Origin: CAZNDN01 sp964571815
Lineage (GTDB): Bacteria; Fibrobacterota; Chitinivibrionia; Chitinivibrionales; WJKA01
Reading direction: 5' to 3'
Length of the DNA stretch: 45,450 bases
Assembly (NCBI GenBank): GCA_964571815.1
Contig: CAZNDN010000020.1
Coordinates: forward strand, 1-45,450
Under the pieces are notes generated by a model. The model searched no databases. It was not told the DNA's origin and worked only from the letters and a program-made list of their open reading frames with translations. This document shows, one piece after another, positions 1 to 7,466 of the stretch (the first letter of the stretch is position 1; every line of letters starts with the position of its first letter). Position numbers and translations under genes: made by a program.

Positions 1-560
1 TAGGCATTCGGGCGTTCCCGAATCTCGAATTCTATGTCTACCGAATCGGAATCGCTGGGCGCTATGTCCAGTTCCGCCAGTGAGGCCCTGGACCGGACGT
101 CGGAAAGGTGTGAGAGGGAGTCGGGAAGTCCCTGCTCCCAAAACGAATACAAAGGAAAACTGCCGAGGGTCCAGGCCGCCCCGAATCCCCAATAGGGTTT
201 CCACCAGAAGCGATAAGAGGTGTCCGGTGCCGGAGGCGGGACGACTGCCGGTGTGTCAATGGGAATGCCCTCAGACGGTGCGGATGCGGGAGGGGGGTGA
301 AGCAGGGCGGGATTGCCGGCGGTGTCGGACATCGTTTCGGCTTCGGGAATAACGACCGTATCCCGCGGGCCGGATGTGTCGGTTGTGTCGGCGATTCGCT
401 CCATGGGTGTGGAATCCGCGGTGGTTGTAGCGGGGGCGGCGGCACACCATGGTGTGGACAGGTGCATCAGCACCGCGGCGGCCGCGGCCCCCCCCCGCAC
501 CGTCGATCTTCGGCGGCGAAGCACAACAGCGGATACACTCAGAACACACATGCTTTTCAT
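1..560 (-). CDS. Putative secreted protein, 3' end beyond the window
   Basis: This frame is open from an ATG at 560 to the left edge, 186 codons without a stop, so the C-terminus is missing. The start directly abuts the stop codon of the upstream phosphatase gene (561), which suggests translational coupling and the last visible place in the glyS operon. The N-terminus begins MKSMCVLSVSAVV, has a run of arginines near residues 15-18, then a hydrophobic Ala-rich stretch ending near WCAAAPA (about residue 43). This resembles an export signal with an extended basic region. A Pro/Thr/Ser/Asp-rich linker (about 45-115) follows, then an aromatic segment starting RFWWKPYWGFG (about 116). That pattern could be the start of an outer-membrane beta-barrel, but I do not recognise the family. 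A G9 tract lies in codons 22-25 (positions 488-496). Codon use and the lack of stops in a GC-rich frame support a real gene; function is unknown. Confidence 0.6.
   Translation of the reverse strand, partial: MKSMCVLSVSAVVLRRRRSTVRGGAAAAAVLMHLSTPWCAAAPATTTADSTPMERIADTTDTSGPRDTVVIPEAETMSDTAGNPALLHPPPASAPSEGIPIDTPAVVPPPAPDTSYRFWWKPYWGFGAAWTLGSFPLYSFWEQGLPDSLSHLSDVRSRASLAELDIAPSDSDSVDIEFEIRERPNA
488..496. repeat. Homopolymer C9 (G9 on the coding strand)
   Basis: Nine consecutive C on the plus strand read as nine G in codons 22-25 of the minus-strand gene 1-560. Gain or loss of one base would move translation into one of the other two minus frames. Those close at position 271 or 62, so a truncated product would result. 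Tracts like this can mediate phase variation, but they are also common sites of base-call error. Confidence 0.9.
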
Positions 561-1832
561 TCAGGCCGGGTCGGGTTTGATTTCAACGAGGATAAGCGCA
601 TAGTCATCCTCATAGTGATACCGGGAGAGGCGCTCCTGGACCGCCGGGAGTACTTCCATGAACGGCAGGGAGTTATACTCGGCGAGTATCCTGATGAATT
701 TTCGGTAGCCGAGAAGCCGTGTCTTGAGTTCCGATTCCGGGTCCACCACCTCGTAGATTCCGTCGGTAAAGAAATACAGGCGATCTCCTTTGTTGATGCC
801 GACGGTTTTTTCTTCGTACTCGGGGTTGTCGAGGACACCCACAAACGTACCCTGGGAGTCGAACACTCGAACAGTGCCGTCGGGCTCGATTGCCACCGGT
901 TTTGGATGGCCGGCCCGGGCAAAGGTCATGGTACTGTTTTCGAGGTCCAGCACTCCCCAGAAACAGGTCAGGTAGTGTCCGCTGTGGATATTGGAAATCA
1001 GGTCGCGATTCATCAGGGAGAGAAGATGCGACGGGGGAACTTCTTCCTGGGTATGTCCATACAAGACCATCTTCGACATCGTACCGATAAAGGCCGAGGC
1101 GAGTCCGTGACCCGATGCATCGCCGATGAAAAGACCGAGCCTGTGCGGGCTGAACGTGATGAAGTCGTAAAGGTCTCCTCCGACGGCCGCTATGGGATGA
1201 TACGTTGCGTCGATCCGTACCCCTTCAACTTCGGGAAGCCCCTGCGGCATGATACCTATCTGGATTTGTCGGGCAACATTGAGTTCTTCCTCGGTTCTCA
1301 ACTGCTCGGCTCGCAGTCTGCGCGCCGTGTCGCTCAGTTCACGATTTCGCGTCTCCAGCGCATCTTTCAGGTGCTCAAGTTCGGTGATGTCCCGTATGTG
1401 TTCGACCACCATGATGATATTGTCCAGAGACCGGACAAAGGGATAGAAGGTGAAGGAGGCAACGCCGCCCCGGGAGGAATGTGGATGGGGGGAGCGTTCG
1501 GTCACCCTCTTTTCGCCGCACGTAACGACTTCTCCCAGTCGGCAGTCGTCGCACACGCTGCTTCTTCCGCGGAGGACTTCGTAGCACGGCTTTCCGAGAA
1601 TGTATTGGTACGGATGATTCACGAGGGCCGCATACGCCCGATTCACACGTCGGATTCGATAATTTGCATCCACTATCGCCAGGGGGTCGTCCACGGAATC
1701 GAAAGCCGCCTGCAGACGGGTTTTGCTGCGCAGTATTCGGTGAAACGGAAAGCGATGGTACCCCAGGAGGGAGAGTACCAACCCCGCGAGCAGCGACAGA
1801 AGCAAAGCGACGATGAGTACCGTCGTATTCAT
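561..1832 (-). CDS. PAS-domain PP2C-type (RsbU/SpoIIE-like) serine phosphatase
   Basis: A 423-residue membrane-anchored regulator. In order: one N-terminal transmembrane segment (about 4-24), a PAS sensor domain (about 38-150), a coiled-coil linker (about 150-190) and a SpoIIE/RsbU phosphatase domain (about 190-420). Metal-binding acidic residues are visible in VGGDLYD (Asp220, Asp223), IGDASGHG (Asp238), FTDG (Asp357) and YEDD (Asp409/410). Such phosphatases dephosphorylate anti-sigma-antagonist (STAS) proteins in partner-switching pathways; no STAS or anti-sigma partner lies nearby, so the target is unknown. The PAS domain carries Cys83, Cys94 and Cys97 in a PCYEVLRG...VCDDC pattern that could bind a metal or sense redox. 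The ATG at 1832 overlaps the tsaB stop by 4 bases (ATGA), which argues for this start over longer in-frame extensions that would run through tsaB. Confidence 0.88.
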   Translation of the reverse strand: MNTTVLIVALLLSLLAGLVLSLLGYHRFPFHRILRSKTRLQAAFDSVDDPLAIVDANYRIRRVNRAYAALVNHPYQYILGKPCYEVLRGRSSVCDDCRLGEVVTCGEKRVTERSPHPHSSRGGVASFTFYPFVRSLDNIIMVVEHIRDITELEHLKDALETRNRELSDTARRLRAEQLRTEEELNVARQIQIGIMPQGLPEVEGVRIDATYHPIAAVGGDLYDFITFSPHRLGLFIGDASGHGLASAFIGTMSKMVLYGHTQEEVPPSHLLSLMNRDLISNIHSGHYLTCFWGVLDLENSTMTFARAGHPKPVAIEPDGTVRVFDSQGTFVGVLDNPEYEEKTVGINKGDRLYFFTDGIYEVVDPESELKTRLLGYRKFIRILAEYNSLPFMEVLPAVQERLSRYHYEDDYALILVEIKPDPA

Positions 1833-2554
1833 GAAGAGCAGCCTGTTTCCCGCGGAGTCGATTTCTCCTCGGTGTAGGAGGGACAGAGGTAGACCGGTTC
1901 CAGCGAGGCCGCCGGGCACGGTCGGGCGGCGCCTCGGGACAGGTCCCGGGATATTTTCAGAGCGCAGGCAAGGGCCCGCTGGGTCGGCGTCTCCGTAAGA
2001 GAATACGCCCCCGGCTTTTCGTTGAGCCCGGCGAACCGCTCGTCCTTCGAAGAACCCTGTTGATCGGTCAACACGATGTCTCCGGGCCGGATCTCTTGCG
2101 CGAACGCATCGATATCCGTCAGTTGATCCGGCGTCAGACGCGTCATTGTACCGGCGCTTACCGTGAACCGGGCCCGGAATACGCGTCCCCTGCGCGCATT
2201 GAAAGCACACACGATCTCGGCTTCTCTGAAGCGGTTCCACGAAAGGGCGGCGCATTCCAGCGATGACACGGGAAAGGCCGGGATGTTTCGTTTCAGGCAG
2301 AATCCTTTGACAAATGCTATCCCCACACGAAGGCCGGTGAAAGAGCCGGGGCCTGCGGATACGGCGATCCCGCCGACATCTTCGGCGCCGATCCCCGCGC
2401 ATTCGAACACATAGTGGACCGCCGAGGCGATGTGTTCCGAATGGGAGTTGCGCAGATAGCGCGAAACGCCGCAGACGGCGGAGCCGTTTCGGGCGAGAGC
2501 AACGCCAAGTTCGCTCGATGAGGTATCGATTCCGAGAATCGAGGTTTTTTCCAT
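1829..2554 (-). CDS. tsaB: tRNA N6-threonylcarbamoyladenosine biosynthesis protein TsaB
   Basis: A 241-residue ASKHA-fold protein that partners TsaD and TsaE in making t6A at position 37 of ANN-decoding tRNAs in the cytoplasm. The N-terminal LGIDTSS phosphate-loop region (residues 7-13) and the family-typical SAGPGSFTGLRVG motif (about 66-78) are clear, and the length suits the family. The ATG at 2554 has a GGGAG-type ribosome site about 10 bases upstream and starts just before the conserved beta-strand; an in-frame extension to 2617 would overlap ddl and is unlikely. It lies one base after the ddl stop and overlaps the phosphatase start by four bases, so the three are probably co-translated. 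TsaD and TsaE are not in this window. Confidence 0.95.
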   Translation of the reverse strand: MEKTSILGIDTSSSELGVALARNGSAVCGVSRYLRNSHSEHIASAVHYVFECAGIGAEDVGGIAVSAGPGSFTGLRVGIAFVKGFCLKRNIPAFPVSSLECAALSWNRFREAEIVCAFNARRGRVFRARFTVSAGTMTRLTPDQLTDIDAFAQEIRPGDIVLTDQQGSSKDERFAGLNEKPGAYSLTETPTQRALACALKISRDLSRGAARPCPAASLEPVYLCPSYTEEKSTPRETGCSS

Positions 2555-2555
2555 G

Positions 2556-3581
2556 CTACTGTCTCTCCCGAAGCGTTTCGCGAATGAGCAGGTCCAGAAG
2601 TTCGGGGTAGGTTCCACCCCGGGCCCGGAACGCTTTCGGGACGAGGCTGTTGGAGGTCAAACCGGGCAGGGTGTTTGTTTCAAGAACGTACAACGTACCT
2701 TCGCGGTGGAGCATATCGGTGCGCGAGACGCCCCGGCAGCTCAGCAGATCGTGAGCGACCACCGCCGTTGTTTCGATTCTGTGAAGGAGTTCTTGCGGCC
2801 GCGGCGCCGGCACCAGTTCTTCACACGCCGAGGGCACGTATTTCGCCTGGTAGTCGAAGAAACTTCCGTGCACCGGCCTGATCTCAATCGGCGGAAGGGC
2901 GACGGTTTCACCCTGTTCGTCGCGCAGCACCGCACAGGTGAATTCCTCTCCTTCGATGGCCGTTTCCACCATTATTCGCTCCGCCGAGGCAAAAAACTCC
3001 TCGGCCAGAGCAGCCAGTTTCTTTTCGTTGTCGGCGCGACCCATGAGTCTGCTTGAACCCGATTGGGGGCATTTCACGAAGCAGGGGAAGCCGTGACGCT
3101 TCCCGATTTCATCCAGAGGAGCCCGTCCTTTGCGGTAGACGGTAGAGGGCGGTGTGGTGAGGCCGGCCGATTCGAAGAGCCGTTTGGAGGTAATCTTGTC
3201 CATGGATACCGCCCCGGCGAAAACCCCGGAGCCCGTGTACGGCACTCCAAGGGTGTCAAGATATCCCTGAAACCGGCCGTCTTCACCGAACGCCCCGTGA
3301 AGAGCCAGAAAGGCCACGTCGCAGTCTTCCCATACGTCCCGCGAAGCCTCCGGCCGGAAGGGACCGCGAAACCTGTGGGAATCGGCGGGGGCGGCAAGCT
3401 CCGGGGCCGTGAAGGGTTCAACGGCATCGGCCACATACAAATCCCGTGCGGCGGATATCACCACGGCCTTAACCTCATAGGTGTCGTGGCTCAAGTGCGC
3501 GAGGACTTCACGCCCCGTTTCCAGAGACACATCGTGCTCCGCCGACGGCCCTCCCATTACCACGTGCACACGACGCTTCAT
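2556..3581 (-). CDS. ddl: D-alanine--D-alanine ligase
   Basis: A cytoplasmic ATP-grasp enzyme (341 residues) that joins two D-Ala for peptidoglycan precursors. Visible motifs: MGGPSAEHDVSL at the N-terminus with substrate-contacting Glu15; LHGAFGEDGRFQG (94-106); GVPYTGSGV (112-120) followed by MDK; and the C-terminal metal site residues Asp289 (RTDM), Glu301 and Asn303 (LETNTLPGLT). One oddity is the ATP-binding loop. Where the family usually has VKP...GSSxG, this protein has VKCPQSGSSRLMG (169-181): Lys170 and the serines are kept, but Cys replaces Pro and Arg-Leu-Met follow the serines. The overall fit to DdlA/DdlB is still strong, and activity with D-Ala versus D-lactate or D-Ser cannot be judged here. 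The start overlaps the glyS stop by four bases (3578-3581). Confidence 0.94.
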   Translation of the reverse strand: MKRRVHVVMGGPSAEHDVSLETGREVLAHLSHDTYEVKAVVISAARDLYVADAVEPFTAPELAAPADSHRFRGPFRPEASRDVWEDCDVAFLALHGAFGEDGRFQGYLDTLGVPYTGSGVFAGAVSMDKITSKRLFESAGLTTPPSTVYRKGRAPLDEIGKRHGFPCFVKCPQSGSSRLMGRADNEKKLAALAEEFFASAERIMVETAIEGEEFTCAVLRDEQGETVALPPIEIRPVHGSFFDYQAKYVPSACEELVPAPRPQELLHRIETTAVVAHDLLSCRGVSRTDMLHREGTLYVLETNTLPGLTSNSLVPKAFRARGGTYPELLDLLIRETLRERQ

Positions 3582-4903
3582 GCCGTGCCCGCGCCGAGTT
3601 TGCGTGATATCTCTTCAACGACCCTCCCGCCGTCCACACGGTACTGCTCCCGGGTGTCTCGCTCCCTGACCGTTACCGTCCCGTCCTCCATGCTGCTGCC
3701 GTCTATGGTCACGCAATACGGCGTTCCGGCCTCATCCTGCCGGGCATAGCGCCGGCCGATCGAGCTGCTGACATCGGACAGCGCCGGGATGCCGTTGCGA
3801 AGGAAATCCTCAAATATTCCCGCGGCCATCTCCGGCATACCGTCCCGCTTCACCAGGGGCAGCACTGCTACCTTGATCGGTGCAAGCGACGGATGTAGCC
3901 GCAGGACCGTCCGTTTCTGCTTCCCTTCACCTTCCACTGCGTACGAATCGACAAGGAACGCCAGTGTCGCCCGGTCGGCGCCGGCCGCCGGCTCGATAAC
4001 ATAGGGGAACAGGTGTTGCCGGGAGGCCTCGTCGAACCAGGCAAGGCTTCTGCCGCTGAACTCCGAATGGCGCTTCAGGTCAAAGTCGGTTCTATTGGCC
4101 ACGCCTTCCAACTCGTTCCAGCCGAAGGGAAATTGATATTCGACATCCACACACGCCTTGGCGTAGTGCGCCAGCTCGTCGCTTTCGTGGTCCCGGAGGC
4201 GCAGGTTGTCGGGACGGATACCCAGCCCCGTGTACCACGCAAAGCGCTGCTGCTTCCAATAATCATACCATTGTTCATCTTCGTCGGGGGGGACAAAGAA
4301 CTCCATCTCCATCTGCTCGAACTCCCGGGTCCGGTACGTGAAGTTCCCGGGGGTAATCTCGTTGCGAAAACTCTTGCCGATCTGCGCAATCCCGAAAGGG
4401 AGCTTCTTGCGGGTTGCCTGCTGAACATTGAGGAAATTGACGAAGATTCCCTGAGCCGTTTCGGGTCGGAGGTACACCGTGGAAGAGGAGTCTTCGACGG
4501 GGCCCATGAAAGTCTTGAACATCAGATTGAACTGCCGCGGCTGTGTCAGCTCCCCGCCGCACTTCGGGCACACCGACGAATCATCCAGATGGTCGGCCCG
4601 GAATCGCGACCGGCAGGACTTGCAGTCGACAAGGGGGTCGGTGAAACCCTGGAGATGGCCCGAGGCTTCCCAGACTTTCGGATGCATGAGCAGTGAAGCA
4701 TCGAGCCCGACGATGTCGGCCCGGGTTGTGACCATTGCTCTCCACCACGCCTCCTTGACATTGCGCTTCAGTTCCACGCCGAGAGGGCCGTAGTCCCAGC
4801 AACTGTTCAAACCGTCATAGATTTCGCTCGACTGAAAAATGAACCCGCGACGCTTGCACAGCGATACGATGTTCGCCATGACGTCGGGCGTTTGATTGGA
4901 CAT
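3578..4903 (-). CDS. glyS: Glycyl-tRNA synthetase, single-chain alpha2 type
   Basis: A 441-residue class II aminoacyl-tRNA synthetase that charges tRNA-Gly in the cytoplasm. It is the eukaryote/archaea/Thermus-like homodimeric form rather than the bacterial alpha2beta2 GlyQ/GlyS form. Evidence includes YDYGPLG-like CWDYGPLG (35-42), a four-Cys zinc-type insertion (Cys94, Cys97, Cys112, Cys115), class II motif 2 with SFRNEITP (178-185) and FEQMEMEFF, motif 3 near EPAAGADR, and an anticodon-binding domain in the last 100 residues. The ATG at 4903 has AAGGAG about ten bases upstream. It is the first gene of the leftward operon glyS-ddl-tsaB-phosphatase-secreted protein. The 199 bases between it and purC contain no other gene I can support and probably hold the promoter. 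Confidence 0.96.
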   Translation of the reverse strand: MSNQTPDVMANIVSLCKRRGFIFQSSEIYDGLNSCWDYGPLGVELKRNVKEAWWRAMVTTRADIVGLDASLLMHPKVWEASGHLQGFTDPLVDCKSCRSRFRADHLDDSSVCPKCGGELTQPRQFNLMFKTFMGPVEDSSSTVYLRPETAQGIFVNFLNVQQATRKKLPFGIAQIGKSFRNEITPGNFTYRTREFEQMEMEFFVPPDEDEQWYDYWKQQRFAWYTGLGIRPDNLRLRDHESDELAHYAKACVDVEYQFPFGWNELEGVANRTDFDLKRHSEFSGRSLAWFDEASRQHLFPYVIEPAAGADRATLAFLVDSYAVEGEGKQKRTVLRLHPSLAPIKVAVLPLVKRDGMPEMAAGIFEDFLRNGIPALSDVSSSIGRRYARQDEAGTPYCVTIDGSSMEDGTVTVRERDTREQYRVDGGRVVEEISRKLGAGTA

Positions 4904-5102
4904 AGTGCCGGCTCCTTGCCGTTGTAATGATGCAGTTTTCCTCCGGCCCGGCCTTAACGCCGGTCAAAGGAACTTCTTCGCCGTACCTTCCGGGGCTATC
5001 GACCGACTCGTGACGTATGCCGGAGCTTCCCGGTTCGGCCGGCGGTACCGATGCGCGGGCATTGGTTCCCTCCTGCCCGCTCATTCGGGGCCTGCCGGCC
5101 GA

Positions 5103-6074
5103 TCAGTCCGGCAAATATGATGCACAATTGCGCTTGATACGCTCGCGAATCGGCACGCTCGTGTCGACCTGGAATTCCAGCCCGGTGATCATTTCGTAGA
5201 GCCTGATATACCGGGATGAGAGTTCCGTGACCAGTTCGTCGGGCGCCGCGGGGAGTTCCTTATCGTGATAGGGATCGCAATGTTCGCGAAACCACAAGCG
5301 AAGGAACTCTTTGTCGATATTCTCAGGTTCAGCGCCCTCGGCCATCCTCTCCCGGTAGGAATCGGCCAGCCAGTACCGTGAAGAATCCGGGGTGTGGATT
5401 TCATCGATCAAGAGCACCTCGCCGTGCTCATTGATTCCCATTTCGTACTTCGTATCCACCAGGATGAGACCGTGTTCGGCGGCGATCTCGGTACCCCGTC
5501 TGAACAGTGAGAATGCGATTGAGGAGAGGCGTTCCCAGAGATCGCCGTCTACGATTCCCCGCGAAACGATTTCTTCGGCGGAAATCGACTCATCATGCTC
5601 TTCCGCTTTGGTTGTGGGAGTAAGAACAGGCTCCTCGAATTTCTGGTTTTTCACCATTCCCTCGGGCAGCTCGTTCCCGCAGAACGTTCGAACTCCCCGG
5701 TTGTACTGCGTCCAGGCCGAGGTATCGGTGGAGCCGGTAAGGTAGCCGCGAACAACGAACTCGATAGGTATGACACGGCATTTCCGGGCCACGGTCACGT
5801 TGGGATCCGGTACTTCGAGCACATGATTCGGCACGATATCGGCGGTTCTGTCGAACCAGAAAGCGCTCACCTGATTGAGCACCTGCCCTTTAAACGGAAT
5901 GCTTGCCAGGATGCGATCAAAAGCGCTCTGGCGATCCGTCGTGATAAGAATCAGCTTGTCGTCGATTTCGTACGTATCGCGAACCTTGCCGCGGCGGTGA
6001 TCGGGCAACTCAAGAAAGTCGGTCTCGTCGAGGCACTTGCCCAGTGCCGATTGAATCGTCTCTCGGGTAACCAT
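5103..6074 (-). CDS. purC: Phosphoribosylaminoimidazole-succinocarboxamide (SAICAR) synthase
   Basis: A 323-residue cytoplasmic enzyme joining aspartate to CAIR, with ATP, in de novo purine synthesis. The N-terminal GKVRDTYEIDDKL nucleotide-binding segment (about 29-41), the family signature IPIEFVVRGYLTGS, and the second signature LVDTKYEMG are all intact. The length matches the longer (about 300-residue) yeast-Ade1-like branch rather than the short 240-residue E. coli form. The ATG at 6074 is preceded by AGGGAG at good spacing. It reads in the same direction as the DUF763 gene upstream, with a 117-base gap, and no other pur genes are in view. Confidence 0.96.
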   Translation of the reverse strand: MVTRETIQSALGKCLDETDFLELPDHRRGKVRDTYEIDDKLILITTDRQSAFDRILASIPFKGQVLNQVSAFWFDRTADIVPNHVLEVPDPNVTVARKCRVIPIEFVVRGYLTGSTDTSAWTQYNRGVRTFCGNELPEGMVKNQKFEEPVLTPTTKAEEHDESISAEEIVSRGIVDGDLWERLSSIAFSLFRRGTEIAAEHGLILVDTKYEMGINEHGEVLLIDEIHTPDSSRYWLADSYRERMAEGAEPENIDKEFLRLWFREHCDPYHDKELPAAPDELVTELSSRYIRLYEMITGLEFQVDTSVPIRERIKRNCASYLPD

Positions 6075-6191
6075 ACTGCATTTCTCCCTTGGTTGAGGAA
6101 TGTGCCGATCGCTCCGGAGTCTGCGCCGGACGCCTGCTCATAAGGCACACATCGACAGTCTAAAATACACTCCTCCGAAAGCTGCTCACAA

Positions 6192-7280
6192 TCAGTCGAC
6201 GAGCCGTTGCATGCGGTTGAAGGCCCGTGTCTTTTCGCTCCGATCAACCCTCGATCGATCGAGCGCTCGCCGGAGACTCTCGATGGTATGCTCGTAGGTG
6301 TCTCTGTCCACGGGGTACGGAATACCGTCCTTGCCGCCGTGAGCAAAGGAAAACCGGGCCGGGTCACGCGTACTTGCGGTGCTTCCGTAGATCAGTTCCG
6401 AGATTAGGGCGAGTGCACGAAGCGCACGGGGGCCGACACCGCGGATTCCGAGCAGTTCCTCGAAATTCCTCGGGGCCGACTCATAGGTCTTGAGAAGGAT
6501 CTTTTTCAGGTTTCGCGGGTCGATATCGCGAACGCACACGGGGTGACGGCGCGGCAGTTCAAGGTGGGGGAGCCGACGGTAGGCTTCCAGGGTCTCCTCA
6601 CCATGTCGCGCGGCAAGCTCCGCGGAGTGCTCCCGGGAGTCGTGACTCTCGGATGCTACGAGGTTCATCGTCTCCTGTCTGGAGTCGCAGCAGACCGCCG
6701 CATGCGGTTCGTCGACAAAGCATGTGACACCCTCCCCGAGCCAGTGGTACCGCCTGGCCATGCGCGTGGCGTCGCTCATTCCCTGCTGCACAACACACCA
6801 TTTGCCGGATCGTGAGAAGAAGAATGCATGGTGGTACAGTTGGTATCCGTCTTGAACACAGGCGCTGTCCACTTTTGCCGACATTCTGCTCGCATACACC
6901 AGAGGAGCGGGGTCGCCCGCGAGGGTATGCTCGAATGCCGCCTCAATTTCGCCGGGTGTTTTGCGGGATGTCCCTCCCTTGCCGCCGCAGGCGAAGATGC
7001 CCAGCTCGGATTCAATGCCTTTGATTCCTTCCTTCACGGCGCCGCAGGTTGTGGTTGTCAGACCGCTGGAATGCCAGTCGAATCCCAGTACGCAGCCCAG
7101 GGCCTGAAACCAGAAAGGATCGGAGAGGCGCCGCAGGATTTCGTCGGGCGCGTGTTCCGCCGCAAGGTGCGACATGATTTCCCGCGCGAGCCGGACCATG
7201 CGCGCAAAGAGCCAGGCGGGCGCTTTGCCTCCGTGAAGCGGGAGATGTGCGGTTCCCGTGCGCATGCCGGTAAAATACAT
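6192..7280 (-). CDS. DUF763 family protein
   Basis: A protein of about 362 residues matching DUF763, whose hallmark N-terminus is seen here as GTAHLPLHGGKAPAWLF, followed by a Gly-rich ACGGKGGTSRKTP segment and a LYHHAFFF region. A helix-hairpin-helix-like stretch near the C-terminus (LLGIRGVGPRALRAL) suggests nucleic-acid contact; this is an inference from the motif. The family function is not established to my knowledge. The start is uncertain. An ATG at 7280 (MYFTGMRTG) has a weak AGGG upstream, while the ATG at 7265 begins right at the conserved segment but lacks a clear ribosome site. The open frame extends further upstream, but that part looks non-coding and overlaps the divergent lipoprotein gene. 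It probably forms its own transcription unit or shares one with purC. Confidence 0.88.
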   Translation of the reverse strand: MYFTGMRTGTAHLPLHGGKAPAWLFARMVRLAREIMSHLAAEHAPDEILRRLSDPFWFQALGCVLGFDWHSSGLTTTTCGAVKEGIKGIESELGIFACGGKGGTSRKTPGEIEAAFEHTLAGDPAPLVYASRMSAKVDSACVQDGYQLYHHAFFFSRSGKWCVVQQGMSDATRMARRYHWLGEGVTCFVDEPHAAVCCDSRQETMNLVASESHDSREHSAELAARHGEETLEAYRRLPHLELPRRHPVCVRDIDPRNLKKILLKTYESAPRNFEELLGIRGVGPRALRALALISELIYGSTASTRDPARFSFAHGGKDGIPYPVDRDTYEHTIESLRRALDRSRVDRSEKTRAFNRMQRLVD

Positions 7281-7466
7281 GACCCTGGCGTTGCGGGTAC
7301 GCGAAGTACAGGTCGGCCCCGTTTCGGGGCGTGATTCGAGCGGATCGATGTTCGTGCCCGCGGGCTCGCATTCATGGGAGGGGGCGCCGGGCAGGTGGCG
7401 GGTGCTTTTGTGAAGAAGTATATTTTTCCAGGAGAAATTCACGGTCCCTTGAAGGCGGGAGGTGGC

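Noticed and set aside
297..1877. A 526-codon plus-strand open frame opposite the PAS/PP2C gene
   Set aside because: It is antisense to a gene with full catalytic motifs; no start signal or recognisable domains.
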